Source: Dastarcus helophoroides (lineage: Eukaryota; Arthropoda; Insecta; Coleoptera; Bothrideridae). From it: DNA of 64,000 nt. The translations under genes and the position numbers were made by a program. The notes under the pieces are model-generated. The model made no database searches. It saw only the letters and a program-made list of their open reading frames with translations, and was not told the origin of the DNA. Shown here one piece after another: positions 1 to 11,718 of the stretch; the stretch's first letter is position 1, and every line of letters begins with the position of its first letter. Location: assembly GCA_028583605.1 (NCBI GenBank), contig CM053328.1, forward strand, positions 846,501 to 910,500, given 5' to 3'.

Positions 1-1838
1 ATTTCGACTTTTAAAGTGGGAATTTTTGAGAAAAAGAGTCAACATTTCTAGAAGAGTCCCAAAATTTCGAAATTAAAATGAATCGAAATCTTGAAACTAA
101 TTCATTAGCAATTTACTGTTCAATTTTTTTCTAGAAATTTTGAAGTTCCAGAGAAATTTCAAAAACCAAATATTCCAGCTTAAAGCCAATTTTGTGTGAT
201 TGAAATTTAAATTTTGGCAATTTTTTTGTACATAAAATTCAAGTTTTTGTTGAAAATTTGTTTTAAAACCGTGCACAGTTTTAAAAATAGAAATTTTTGA
301 TATTCGAGTGTTATTTCGAAATATTTCTCAAAAAATGTAAATTTAAAAAGAAAAACATTACCACTTTTAAAAAATAAAGCTAAAGTTATCAGAAAAGTCG
401 AATTTTTTAAAAAAAGTCAAATTTTAAAAAAATTTGAAATTTTCATAGAAAGTTAAATTTTCAAAAGAAAATAAGGATTTCGAAAAAAATTTTCAATTTT
501 TAAAATGGTCGACATTTTCATTAATTTTGAGAACGTGAGTAAAAGACGAATTTTTGGAAAAATATCGACATTTCAAATAAATTGCAGAGTATTTAATTAC
601 ATTTTTACAGAAGTTGGATTTTTCTAATATTGGAGAAAACTCAGAATTATTGAAAAATTCGTAATTATCAAAAAAGTTGAAATTTTAAAAAGGTAAAATT
701 TTGAAAAAAGTCGAGATTTTAAATAGTTCAAGTTTAAAAAAATCTTTTCTTTTAAGTCAAAGATTTAATGAAACTAATGTTTAAAAAATGTATAAATAAA
801 ATTTTTTAAAAAGTTTGAACTTTTCAAAAAAAAGGTTCAGGTCAGGTTTTCAAAAATAGTCGAAATTAAAAAAAAATCGAAGTTTTAAAAAAAGTAGAGG
901 TTTTGAAATGGAGTTAAAATTTTATGAAATATTAGTCGAAAATTTTAATAAAAGGTTTTAAGAAAATGTCTGACTTAAAAAAAATTATAATTCTTAAATT
1001 AAGGATCGACAGTTAGTAAAAAATGTCAAAATTTTAAAAATAGTTGAAATAAAAAAATAGTCAAAATTTTTAAGTTGTCCAAAAATTTTAAATTTTGGAA
1101 AATGACCAAAATTTTGAAAAAATGTCAAACATTTCATAAAATTTCAAAATTTTCAATAAAATCGAAATTTTGAAGAATTTCCAAAATTAAGAAGCAGCGA
1201 AATTTTGAACAAAAAAAAAATCAAAAAATAATCGAAACTTTCTAAAAAAAATTCGAAATTTTGAAAAAGAATTGACATTTAAATAAAAACCAGTCGAAGT
1301 TACTAAGAATCGAAATTTTCAATAAAAAAATTATAATTTTTCAGACAAAATTATAAACAAAGATGAAATTTAGAAAAAAGTCGAAAATTTAAAAGTTAAA
1401 AGTCCAGTTTTGAAAAAATTTACATTTTCAGAAAAAGTAAGAATTTTCAAATGGTAAAAATAAAAAAAAATGTAATAATTAATTTTGAAAAAAATTACAA
1501 AAAAAAAGACAGCACACCGAAAGGTCTAAATATATACGAAAATACGGACATTTTTAAAAGGGTTTTCACAGTTTTTCAGAAAAGTCAATACTTAAAATTA
1601 AAATAAGGTCGAGATTACAAGAAAAAAATCTAAATTTTGCAATACAGTAAAAATTTGGAAAAAATCCAACCTTTCAAGAAACGCGACATTATTAAAAGTT
1701 TTCATTGTAAAGTTTTCAAAGAAATCTAAAATTTTCGAAAAGTAACGTTTTGAAAATGTCGAAATTTCTAGTCGAAATCTTAAAAATTTTAAAACGCTAA
1801 GCAGCACCTCCATTAGTTTTGGCTACGAGTCGCCACTG
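1..1838 (-). mobile_element. hAT-like AT-rich element, 5' end copy cut by window edge
   Basis: Minus-strand copy of the large element seen complete at 17227-21550. Its terminal repeat ends in CGCCACTG at 1831-1838, and the adjoining text (gctacgagt, gcagcacctcc) is the reverse complement of the start of the 17227 copy. The interior is quasi-periodic AT-rich sequence with repeated GTCGAAA motifs and no coding capacity. The flanking octamer AGTAAAAC (1839-1846) would be one target duplication; its partner lies outside the window. A 71-codon frame at 1598-1813 is conserved in the 17227 copy only because the two elements are homologous DNA. Confidence 0.75.
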
Positions 1839-4467
1839 AGTAAAACATCATTGAAAATACTTTTGCCAATTATGTTACACTCTTAAGAAAATGTGGTATA
1901 TTTTTTCTTGTTTATGTTATTGTTTTTTACCACTATTAATATTAAAGAGAAAAAAAAACAATTTTCAATTTTTCAAGAGAATTTTTTTCAGTAATCGATT
2001 TATGTCACTTGATATTCGTTCATCTTTACATTCATTATTTCTTGTTTATCCATTTTAATTAATTTTTTTTTTATTTTAACTATTTTTATTTTACTTTTGA
2101 CCTGTATGGTTGTAGTTGATCATAATTCAGTGTTGTCCAAACATTTGGACATTTAAACTTCCTAAATAAATCATCTATACCTTTTTATTATTATAATTTT
2201 CCAAGCGAAAAAACGCCCACGACTGCTTGACCGTCAATTCGAAATTTAGAGAAAAAATTGAAATTTGGAGATAAAACGAGATGTTTATTAATTTTATTTA
2301 ACATTGTCGCGTATTAGAAATAAATCTAAACTTAGATTGTGTTGGCGCCATAATGAAAAAGTACTTGTTGGTGCCAACGAAAGACAGAGATTATTGCGCG
2401 GCCACCAGAGAAGGCAGTGGTAAAATTTTCGGTCGGTTAATTAATTAGTGTTTTGCTGGGGTTTTTTCCTATTTTTCCTTTCCCTTCCCTGGCAAACCCT
2501 AGGCAGAAAACACCGGTCATTCAGGTGAGTCATTTATGCATTATTTTTTGACATCATCTTTGCGGTACATACAGATTGTAAAAGTATGCATTTAGGTTCA
2601 AAGTAAATAATTTATTTGGGCCTTTAGTGATACCGAATTGCAAAAAAAAAAGTTAATGTGAAATCGTGAACAATGCGGAATACATATTTTAAAAAGGAAT
2701 TGATGCAACCGTTATAAAGTGGTTAATACCTGACAATCACTGCAAAATTTTGTGAATCTACGAGGGAAATAGTTGATGCTGTTGTGGAATTTTTTCAACA
2801 GAAGGACGAATTTTACTTTTTTCTTTCGTGGGCACCACAACCGTCAATTAATTCGGAGAAATAGGCACTCGAATATTCCTGTAGGTACACCCAGAAAAAT
2901 ATTATAAATTGCGCCGTTGGCACAAAATAAGTAACAAGGAAACAATGTAGTTCTGATAAACAAGGTAAGAGGAGTTAAAGTTGAATATACGAACAAAGAT
3001 TAAACTTTTGTCGTATTTATAACTTTTCGTTTCGTATTACTATGCGAGGAGTCTTAATGTAATAAACTTTATACGTATCACCTATGCGCTCAAAGCTACA
3101 ATCGTCTGCTCTACTCAAATCTAGAAGTAAAGATAATATTTTTTAAATTGTTTAAAGATAACAATTTACTAATTATATTTTTAATTTTGTTACAGCAAAC
3201 TTGGAGAATTTGCATGCTTTATATTCTTGTCACTGATTTCAGAAACTCTGAAATAAATTGGGTTTTCACTAAAACGACTGACACGACTGGAGTTGAAAGG
3301 GATATCGGTAATAGGGGCCTTTGATCCGCAGGGATGTTTCCAATTGATATAATTTGATTATGATACATCCGGTAAATTACAATTCTCGAAATTATTCCGA
3401 TTTGTCTAAATAGAATAAAACTGTACATTTTTGGCAACTAACGTTTCGTTGTGGCTAGGGTTCCCAAATCTCCCGTATTTTGGTCCAAAAAAACTGCTTC
3501 TAGTTTTTTTTTTAAGTTTAATCCACTCGTAAAGGGTAATCCCATTGTGCCTTCAAAGCTCTGTGAGTACGATGCGGAAAAAAGGATAGATGGCGATGAA
3601 CCACCTTCTTAAACAAGGTTGTAATTTTTGGGGAAAAATTCTTTCGGTAACGAGTTTGAGAGGAAATCTCCCGTATTTTAAAAGAGAAGCTGGAGACCGT
3701 TTTTTCAGTCATCAATTTACGTTAGCAATTGTAACTCAACTATTATTTGGAATTAATCTTTTTTTTTTTTGGTCATTAAATTGTTCCGAATGACGAAAAG
3801 TATTCCTTTTTAATAATCTCCCATAAACGCCAATCTCCCGTAAATTGGAAAGTTGCAAGTGGCTCACAACGTAAATCCAATTGAGTTTTATTTGTTCTAA
3901 AAAGGCTCATAAGCTGGAAATATGCATGTACCATAATGCAGCATCATATACAACAGTTAATTCTGTCAAAAAAGGCACAAGATAAGCACCTTATTTTCCT
4001 CTGGTACTGACACGACTAGAAATTCGTTGCGATAAATATTAATTTGTTTTAAACTACACGCAACATCGAAACCGGTGAACTTTAACTAAGCTTTCAAATA
4101 TTCATGGGGCACGTTTTGTACGCCGGAAAACACGGATTGGAATGGATGAAAATGAGCATCAAACTTTGTAGAGAAGCTTTGAAAGAAAAACGGAGAACTT
4201 ACGAGTTTGCGTTTTTCATGGCTTACTTAGATTACCTCGGGGACGTAAAAGGGATTTAAACTATATTCATTATACTTTACGTAGACCTTGCTATGATCTT
4301 TTGTTATCCCGAGATTGGTTAAAACGGATTTAAACTAGTTCACTTTTCTAAAGTTTCCTTGGAGAATTGTAAACTGCGGACGCGGACGAGGCGCATTGTA
4401 AACAAAGCACTACTCGTGGGGGGTCGACTGTAGTATTGTATTATTAGTATTAGTTGGACTATTTGGT
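1839..4467. other. Non-coding, mostly unique sequence
   Basis: No repeat family, RNA gene or convincing exon was recognised. Around 2330-2460 the sequence is less AT-rich and contains an imperfect inverted pair (ttggcgcca near 2343, ttggtgccaa near 2370). Short frames at 3219-3437, 3518-3715 and 3590-3793 overlap on opposite strands and show no recognisable domain. Confidence 0.4.
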
Positions 4468-4742
4468 TTGATTTAGTGAAACCAAAAATTGAAATACAAA
4501 TCTTGTTCCCTGAAACCAAGAAAGATTAAAAAACACAACAGAGGTTTCTCTGACGCATTTCCATAGCCAAGCTGTTCATAGAGATACTGAGTAGATACTT
4601 GAGTATCTCTTTGAAGATGATAGCTTGGCTGTTAGAGCAACCTCTGTTGTGTTTTTTAACTTTTCTTGGTTTCAGGGGACAAGATTTGTATTTCAATTTT
4701 TGAAAATAATCAAGGACCGATCCGTTCCACCAAAATTAGTGA
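4468..4742. mobile_element. Fold-back (long inverted repeat) element, copy 1
   Basis: Two arms of about 120 bp are near reverse complements: the left arm holds gaaaccaagaaagatt and caagctgt, the right arm holds agcttggctgt, gtgttttttaa and tttcttggtttcagggg. They flank a short centre with atactgagtagatacttgagtat. The outer right end reads GGACCGATCCGTTCCACCAAAA. The same family occurs at 35140-35390, 45099-45535, 50811-51030 and 63537-63770. No coding frame belongs to it; the 4625-4831 frame is a by-product. Confidence 0.75.
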
Positions 4743-4870
4743 AACCAAGAAAATTGATATATAAATATTTTCTCTTGAAATCAAGAAAGATTAAAATACA
4801 TAACAACAGTTGTTCTAACGCAGTTCAATAAGCCAAGCTATTATCTTCAGAAAGGTATTGTTTCTATATC
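4743..4870. repeat. Extra half-arm of the fold-back family
   Basis: Directly after copy 1 a further diverged left arm follows (gtgaaaccaagaaaattg, then ctcttgaaatcaagaaag, then taagccaagctattatcttcag). It has no matching right arm, so the locus carries three arms in all. Confidence 0.6.
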
Positions 4871-4929
4871 AATCTTTGAAAGTAACCGTGTATGGCTTCC
4901 AACTAATGTAGTAGAGTTACAAATATGTG

Positions 4930-5000
4930 ATCAGCGACTGGGAGCCGAACCCAGAACCGTCACAGGCTAGATTCCTAACCACGGAGGCAGCGTCATCACT
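4930..5000 (-). repeat. tRNA-like sequence, probably a SINE head or tRNA pseudogene
   Basis: On the minus strand the sequence contains a perfect T-arm (CTGGG, 7-nt loop TTCGGCT, CCCAG at 4938-4954) that doubles as a Pol III B box. Upstream is an A-box-like stretch (gcctccgtggttagga, about 4975-4990). The acceptor stem is not convincing and no CCA-adjacent end is seen, so this is called tRNA-derived rather than a functional tRNA. Confidence 0.55.
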
Positions 5001-5012
5001 ACTCTCAACTCT

Positions 5013-6215
5013 ACTCATTCACTTCACATAACGTACTCTTGGCATCTGTTGTCTGCTACACTAAGAACATTAATTTTGCATTATACATATAACGCAGCAA
5101 GCAAGAGTCTTGTTTTTTCTTCAGTAACAGTGTTAATTTCTAACATTTTTTCAATAGCGTCAAAGTTGACTTGCCACTGGAACTGCGTATTATACTAAAT
5201 TCCTGCAATATAAAACAAATTGCCCATGCCCTTTACCGTTTTTGCTTAGAATTTAAAAGTTAAAATAATCCATACGAGTCAACAATTTTCCATCAATATG
5301 CTTAAGTCATCAAGCATTTGCACACGGAATGTCGTTCGCGAAAAAAAGGCACCAGAATACAACAATGGCGTTTCTTTGAAAGGCGAAAGGGAGCCCTTGA
5401 ATGAGGTGCACTTTTTCATTAAGTTTCCATGTATATGCTGATTTTACGACGTTCTTTTTACCAAACGCATTTTCTCCTACAATAGACATCATTTCTTTCT
5501 CAAGATGTATTGTATAGATAAACAGGGAGAAATTATTTGGCTCTTTAATAGAAGCGCTTTCAGGATTTTTTTAATATACGTTATTCCTTCGCTCGTATAT
5601 GTTTTTATAGTTGATCACGTTGAACTGTTGAATGCCATGTGAAAATGACAGTGATTTAATAATACACATATTCAATTTTCCGCATCATAAATTCTTAAAG
5701 ATAAAATTTAATCACCCTTTTTCAATTCACTCTGGTCGAATTGGAGAAGATTCTAAATCGAAGAAAGACCATCTTTATTTGATGTAATTGAGGGAGATGC
5801 CGGAGCTGAAACACATACCCTCAACGTTTGATTTAATTTGATGATAGTTATGAACGACATTTAGAGAGTGAATTTAGAAATGGGGGAGTATACTAGTGAG
5901 CCATCATGCAGACCGCTCAAAGGCTAGACAGGCTGTTAAACTGTGACAGCTAGTTAGTTTCAGCGGTTGCTTTCTGTCCCATAGGACACCACTTTGCTAC
6001 TCTCCGTACTTTCTCGTTCCGTGGATTCTGACGTCGAATGCCTTTGCAATTTTCATACAAAAATCAACTGACTACAAAAATATAGATTATATAAAAATAC
6101 AGATCATTTACGTCGATATAGATATGAAATTTTGAAGTTAAAAATGATTCTGGAACAGATTTGTTTCATAACATAGAAACTTTCGCCCTTTTTTGCAAAT
6201 TGTTGGGATTTTCTA
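5013..6215. other. Non-coding, mostly unique sequence
   Basis: No feature recognised. The 60-codon minus frame at 5310-5492 has no identifiable domain. Confidence 0.35.
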
Positions 6216-7113
6216 TTGGAGTTGAAATTAGTTTTAAAGGTTTTCTAAGAGATGGCGTTGTAAACGTATGTTGCATGTGGGCACTCCAAAACTATATTCG
6301 CGCCAAAGCACTATATTATAGCTTGGATTGTCAGTATGTGTCATCTTGCGCAAGTGTAAACAAAGTGTAAACAACATACATTCCAAGACCATTCAATATG
6401 TCAACTTTCGTGCCGAATCAGCGCAATTTGCGGGAAGCTTTATTGCTCTGTTTCCATTTGAAGAGAACTGTTGCTGCGATGAAAAGTGGATCCATTACGA
6501 TAACCCCAAACGTAAAAAATCGTATGGATACCCCGGCCACACATCGTCATCAACGCCAAGACCGAATATCCATGGATCCAAGCTCATGCTCTGTGTTTGG
6601 TGGGATCAGCTGGGCATCATTTATCATGAGCTGCTCAAACCGAACGAAACCATCACCGGGGACCTTTACCGAACACAATTGATGCATTTGAGCCGCGCAT
6701 TGAAGGAAAAACGGCCGCAATTCGAGCAGCGGCACGACAAAGTCATTTTGCAACATGACAACGCTCGTCCTCATGTCACAAAACCCGTCAAAAAGTACTT
6801 GGAAACGTTGAAATGGGATGTTCTACCGCACCCGCCATATTCCCCAGATATTGCCCCGTCCGATTACTACTTGTTCCGATCGATGGCACATGACTTGGCT
6901 GACCAGCACTTAACCTCTTACGAGGAAACGAAAAAATGGATCGATACATGGATCGCATCAAAAGACGAACTGTTCTTCCGACCTGGTATCCGAAAATTGA
7001 CAAAAAGATGGGAAAAAGTAGTGGACAATATTTTTAAAAATCGATTTGTAACCATTTTTGCTCAATAAAGCCTCAAATTTAAAAAAAAAACCTTTAAAAC
7101 TAATTGCAACTCC
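6216..7113 (+). mobile_element. Internally deleted mariner element
   Basis: Terminal inverted repeats of about 28 bp bound the element: left 6216-6244 (ggagttgaaattagttttaa) and right about 7086-7113 (ttaaaactaattgcaactcc), differing at one internal base. A TA stands directly left of the left repeat; the right flank reads TGG, so a TA duplication is not intact. At about 0.9 kb the copy is shorter than a full mariner (about 1.3 kb), because the N-terminal third of the transposase gene is missing. It cannot encode its own mobilisation but could be moved in trans if the ends work. Confidence 0.85.
6398..7068 (+). pseudogene. Mariner transposase pseudogene, internal deletion with frame change
   Basis: The start at 6398 (MSTFVPNQRNLREALL...) matches the beginning of mariner transposases of the irritans-type group. 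After about 26 codons, near 6472-6478, the sequence jumps to the catalytic domain in another frame. The DNA-binding helix-turn-helix region, normally more than 100 residues, is therefore deleted. The remaining catalytic part is well kept: first Asp in DEKWIHYDN, second in LQHDNARPH, third in PDIAPSDYYLF, the D,D34D arrangement of mariner. It ends normally with a stop and aataaa-like bases at 7064-7070. An open frame exists from 6328 through the catalytic part, but it reads non-homologous residues before the junction. The transposase normally cuts and pastes the element at TA; this copy lacks end recognition and is judged dead. Confidence 0.88.
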
Positions 7114-7252
7114 TGGAAAGGATTTTTTCAGGATAACCTTGAAATTCTTTACAGAAAATGTTGGTTAATTTTTTTCAGACTAGTTTCACTTTTCGTGTGG
7201 TGGATCTACTAAGTTACTGTGCCGTTATGTCTTATCTCTTATTTTTTGTACT
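7114..7252 (+). other. Spacer leading into the 90-bp repeat array
   Basis: Between the mariner end and the first clear monomer, diverged pieces of the 90-bp repeat (ttactgtgcc, tgtactaattttcg) already appear from about 7190. Confidence 0.4.
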
Positions 7253-8480
7253 AATTTTCGTTTCAGAAGAGATTCGCTACTCAAATGGTGAACAGACTAA
7301 GTTACTATGCTCTTAGTCTTAGAAGTTACTAAGCTCTTCTATCATATCTGTCTTGTCCTTTGTACTAATTTTTATTCCAGAAGAGTTTGATCGCTGGAAT
7401 GGTGGATATACTGAGTTACTATGCTCTTCTGTCTTATTTGTCTTGTTCGTTGTACTAATTTTCATTCCAGAAGACTTTATCCTCTGGAATGGTGAACATA
7501 TTGACTTATTATACTTTTGTCTTATCTATCTTGTCCTTTGTACCAATTTTCATTTCAGAAGACTTTCGCCTCTGGAATGGTGGATATACCAAGTTGGTGT
7601 GTTTTTTTGTCTTATTTGTCGTGTCCTTTGTACTAATTTTCATTTAAGAAGAGTTTCTTCTGTGGAATGGTTGACATACTGGGAATTACTATGCTCTTCT
7701 GTCTTATTTGTCTTGTTCGTTGTACTAATTTTCATTCCAGAAGACTTTATCCTCTGGAATGGTGAACATATTGACTTATTATACTTTTCTGTCTTATCTA
7801 TCTTGTCCTTTGTACCAATTTTCATTTCAGAAGACTTTCGCCTCTTAAATGGTGGATACACCGAGTTGGTGTGTTTTTCTGTCTTATTTGTCGTGTCCTT
7901 TGTACTAATTTTCATTTCAGAAGAGTTTCTTCTGTGGAATGGTGGACATACTGAGAATTACAATACTCTTCGGTCTTATTTGTCTTGTTCTTTGTACTAA
8001 TTTTCATTCCAGAAGACTTTAGCCTCTGGAAGGGTGAACATATTGACTTATTATACTTTTCTGTCTTATCTATCTTGTCCTTTGTAACAATTTTCATTTC
8101 AGAAGACTTTCCCCTTTGGAATGGTGGATATACCAAGGTGGTGTATTTTTTTTTTGTTTTATTTGTCGTGTCCTTTATACTAATTTTCATTTAAGAAGAG
8201 TTTTTTCTGTGGAATGGTGGACATATTGGGAATTACTATGCTCTCCTGTCTTATTTGTCTTGTTCTTTGTACTAATTTTCATTCCAGAAGACTTTAGCCT
8301 CTGGAATGGTGAATATTGACTTATTATACTTTTCTTTCTTATCTATCTTGTCCTTTGTAACAATTTTCATTTCAGAAGACTTTCCCCTTTGGAATGGTGG
8401 ATATACCAAGGTGGTGTATTTTTTTGTCTTATTTGTCGTGTCCTTTGTATTAATTTTTATTTCAGAAGAGTTTGCCTTAG
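7253..8480 (+). repeat. 90-bp tandem repeat in trimeric higher-order units
   Basis: Monomers of 87-93 bp start with cagaaga at about 7265, 7377, 7468, 7556, 7648, 7738, 7829, 7918, 8011, 8100, 8190, 8287, 8373 and 8463. From 7468 on they cycle through three variants (A: tatacttttctgtctt; B: ggtggtgt or gttggtgtg; C: ggaattactatgctct). The higher-order unit is 270, 273 and 276 bp in successive copies. Open frames follow from the period on both strands: 215 codons at 7353-8000 (+), and three of 82-92 codons on the minus strand. They are judged by-products. Three exact 90-bp relatives lie at 30591-30829. Confidence 0.85.
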
Positions 8481-8482
8481 AA

Positions 8483-8810
8483 TGGTGCATTGCCGAGGAG
8501 CTCAAATGAGAGCAAAACATCGATATCCAATGCTACAACTTTTTTAAATTTTTTTACATTTTCATATTTTCATAATTTACTTTAATTCATGTCCAATTTT
8601 GGTCTTCCATGTCATATTTTTTCCTTATTCTGTGTAATAAACTAACCTATTTTTGACAGCTGTTATGAGTTGTCGTTTTAAGAATTTACATATCAATTGT
8701 AGTCATATTTTAAAAATTGTTTAAGAATGTTGTCAACTTTTATTACTAACAATTAAATATTTCCAAACTGCTGTAAAAACATGTTAAATAAAATTAATAA
8801 TGATTATATC
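8483..8810 (+). mobile_element. P1 retroelement end (sense), directly after the 90-bp array
   Basis: Starts with the hammerhead-like motif at 8485-8535 and runs through body sequence shared with the 18558 copy on the other strand (ggtcttccatgtcatatttt, taaactaacct, gtcgttttaagaattta). It ends with the family terminus ccaaactg...atgttaaataaa near 8765-8795. It is more diverged than the copies at 26236 and 27755. No coding frame. Confidence 0.7.
8485..8535 (+). ncRNA. Decayed type I hammerhead ribozyme motif (P1)
   Basis: Stem I GCATTG (8487-8492) pairs with CAATGC (8528-8533). The core reads CCGAGGA instead of CTGANGA (8493-8499). Stem II is GCTC/GAGC around the 6-nt loop AAATGA (8500-8513). 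The second core is AAAA instead of GAAA (8514-8517). Stem III is the near-palindrome ACATCGATAT (8517-8526), then C8527 as the cleavage-site base. Two core substitutions (U4C, G12A in standard numbering) should abolish activity. The fold is otherwise kept and matches the motif at 18877-18924. Confidence 0.65.
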
Positions 8811-11334
8811 TTAAAGTCAACAACTTTATATCCTAAGAACTTCCAGAAATTAAACACAGAACGGTAAGCAACGGAGGCTTTTTTGCTGAAGTGGTGTTCA
8901 GAGAGTAAAGATCAGTTTTTGCCGCAATAACCCCCGCTTTGGGTAAAAACGGGGCCGTAGGCCACTAGACAAAAACCCGTAAATGTAAAAAGTGCAAATT
9001 AATGTTAGCAAATTCGTTGGAAAAGTTCATCAATCTTTCTTTTGTTGCGCTACTTTGCGTCACAGCAAATAAGAATTAGCATCGCCGCAACAAGAAGGCG
9101 AAACTCGGAAAAGTAATATTTCAGCGGATGGAGGCAAACAACACTTCGCTTTCGAATCCCCAGTTGGCCAAACTGACAGCCGTTTAGGATTGATGAGATT
9201 GATGGATTTGACGTTCGTTTCGAAATGTCACGGGGATTTTAATTCATCAAACTCTATCTGCACGCATTCGTCAATATTAGCATTAAAAACCCTGAATGTT
9301 CTGTTCAAACATCAACGAAGCCATCCATAGTGAACTCATCAATTATAGGAAAACGGTATCAACCTGAAAACTGATTTTATAAAATTTGATATTTGGCTAG
9401 AGCTTTGACGAAAGTATAGTTTTAAAGATAATTTTAAAGTCTGAATATAGTCAAAAATAAAACAAATATTTCCTGTCCCAGCTATTACGCATTATGAAAT
9501 AATGCTTATAGTTTAAGGACAGTTAGTTACCTTAGTTATCTCCATTTTCGAAAAAGTTTTAGAGGAAAATCGTTTAATATTGTAATGAACTGTGGAGATA
9601 TAAACGCGAAGTATATGAACCCCCTTATGGAATGTATCAGACAGTTGTTATCGCGAAGTGACTCATGTGTAGGTGTCTAGGCATTTAGAACATACTAGAG
9701 GCTTTCCCCAAATGAAAACTTTCGGAGTAGATATCAGATATATGTGCACCCCTATTGTGATTGATTTAGTATTTAGCTTTAATTCAGTATTCAGTAATTG
9801 ATTCACGTTATTCGTCATTGTATTGTTTTCTGTTTCTTAGTTTAAATAAAGTGTTCAAATTTACGATAATTTATAACTGAACACGTAACAATATAAAAAG
9901 CTATTTTATTGGGCCTAATTATTGATGAATCTGTTCAAATGCGATGGGCAGTATTAGACCGACTATAGATGTTTTAATCTAGAATTTATCGAGAGATTAA
10001 AAACCCCAAGAACCCATTCAGAGTTCGTATCTGTAGCAACGTGGCATATCCATCCGCTAATTTATTACCCGAGATAATTTAAGTTATTCGAAACCATCCA
10101 AGGGTGGTTTAAAAGTAAGTGGAGACGGTATGCCAAAGCCATATATAATGAGCATTGCTGACATTCAATTGTTATTTCATGGTACTCTTTGATCAGCTCC
10201 TTTGACACTTGCCCGGAATGCTCGGTGTCACGTGTCATACGCGTGCCTCACTCTTTTGTGTAGGCTTTGTGACTCATGTGTTCGTAATTAAAATTGTTGT
10301 CTTATGTGTACAGATCATTACTTTTCTACGAAATCAGGAACATAAAAAGCTGCAAACTAATAAAAATTTTACACTTTGAATCGTTTTTTTCTAAAAAAAA
10401 AACAACTGGTAACATGCCTAAAATATGATGTGGCTTTATTTTGCTGGTTTCGCGTGTTCTAAAGCAGGAGTTTCCAAACTACGACTCAAGGGTCAATCTC
10501 ATCCACTAGTGTCATCAATCTGGTCTGCGCTAGCCAATGACTTATCGTTGTTACTATACTGTGATAATTTTGATAAAATCCTAACCTGGCAACAGTTACT
10601 GTGCATCCGAAAGTACCACTAACGCCATCTGTTAGCCTATAATTAGAGTTATTATATTTTAGCTTTTGACCACCAGATGCCCGGAAAATTAAAACGATTT
10701 TGGGCTCTAGGAATATTCAGTATGGCCCTAAGGCTGAAAAGTTTAGAGATCCCTCTTGTAGAGGATGCAATTTGAGATTTTTTTTTCTTTTGGTGGAGAT
10801 ATTTTTTGGCTATACAATGTTAGTGTCATGCTAGCTTTTTCATATATTATAGAGTATAGAGGTTTCTGGGGCATTGTTGCAATGGGCCATCGATAATCTA
10901 CAAGGGGTGGTGATCCACCCTCAGAGATTCGGTGAAGTGGAACCCCAGGGACAATGACAAATGTAAATCATTGCCGATATTCTTAAATCTCCCTAACGAT
11001 AGCTAAAAGTCTGACCTTGGACTAGTGTAACACTTTTCTATAAGCAGAGGGGTGCATAATAACCACAATTCTGCGGATTATTTACTACCCAGAGGACTAC
11101 ACAATCGATAATGCGTTAATGATTTTAAGGACGCATCTGATACAAATGACATAGTAGTATTGGGTAACGCGTCAGATTTCCAGTTGTGAATCTTCCACGT
11201 TTGTTTCCGTTTCTTTTCCTTAAAAATTGGATTTAATTTGATAGTGCACTTTTTATGTTTATTTATTTCTTTACCAGAAAATACAGAAAATGATTGGATA
11301 GATTTAATTACTACTAAAATAAAAAAATTGACTC
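8811..11334. other. Non-coding, mostly unique sequence
   Basis: No gene recognised. Contains one member of a diverged dispersed repeat (about 9590-9710). The 65-codon frame at 10425-10622 shows no domain. The stretch 8920-9200 is somewhat less AT-rich, without a recognisable product. Confidence 0.35.
9590..9710 (+). repeat. Diverged dispersed repeat, relative at 21690-21830
   Basis: Shares tatgaacccccttatggaat, cgcgaagtgactcatgtg and aggtgt with the corresponding blocks near 21710-21770 (gatccctttattgaatgtg, cgcaaagcgactcatgtg). The family is unidentified. Confidence 0.5.
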
Positions 11335-11577
11335 TTGGAGTCTGCCCACAGAAATGAAAACTTAAAACTAGGAAATATGTAGTGTTTCAGTTCGAACCCA
11401 TACTAGTAAACAAGTCAGAATATTGGAAATATTTGATTATAAATTTTATCAAACTGATTTACATTTTTATATTTATGGTTGGCGAATGCTTGTATCATAT
11501 GGAAAAATCTAATATGTATTGATGATGAAGTACACTTTAATATGCTCTAATTGTCAACATAAAGGTATGTTGGTAAC
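11335..11577. repeat. SINE-like dispersed repeat (target of the hAT insertion)
   Basis: Shares tgaaaacttaaaactagga, agttcgaaccca and a terminal atgttggtaac with copies at 46875-47060, 47925-48003 (minus) and 48975-49205. The gttcgaaccc stretch reads on the minus strand as a Pol III B box (GGGTTCGAAC), suggesting tRNA ancestry. The repeat continues after 14731 (cggtgatggtcaacg), because the hAT element at 11578-14723 is inserted near its end. Confidence 0.5.
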
Positions 11578-11643
11578 CAGGGGCGGCCTTAGCCATTGCG
11601 AGGCCCAGGGCAGGTAGATCTTTTCCAGTTATAACATAGGCGT

Positions 11644-11718
11644 CTGTTTTTTTCAATTTATTTAACATTAATTGAAAAAAACATAATATTTCCGGTCAAT
11701 AAGGGTCTACCATGAAGA
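11644..11718. mobile_element. Very short P1 insertion with 13-bp TSD
   Basis: A 75-bp insertion flanked by ATAACATAGGCGT at 11631-11643 and 11719-11731. It consists of two opposed P1 end fragments: ttcaatttatttaacatt, then aattgaaaaaaacataata and ccggtcaataagggtctac. Confidence 0.8.

Noticed and set aside
4930..5000. Functional tRNA gene on the minus strand
   Set aside because: The T-arm is perfect but the acceptor stem and 3' end are not convincing; called tRNA-derived.
7353..8000. 215-codon open frame
   Set aside because: It is a translation of the 90-bp tandem array, hydrophobic and periodic, with frames on the opposite strand as well; no independent coding evidence.
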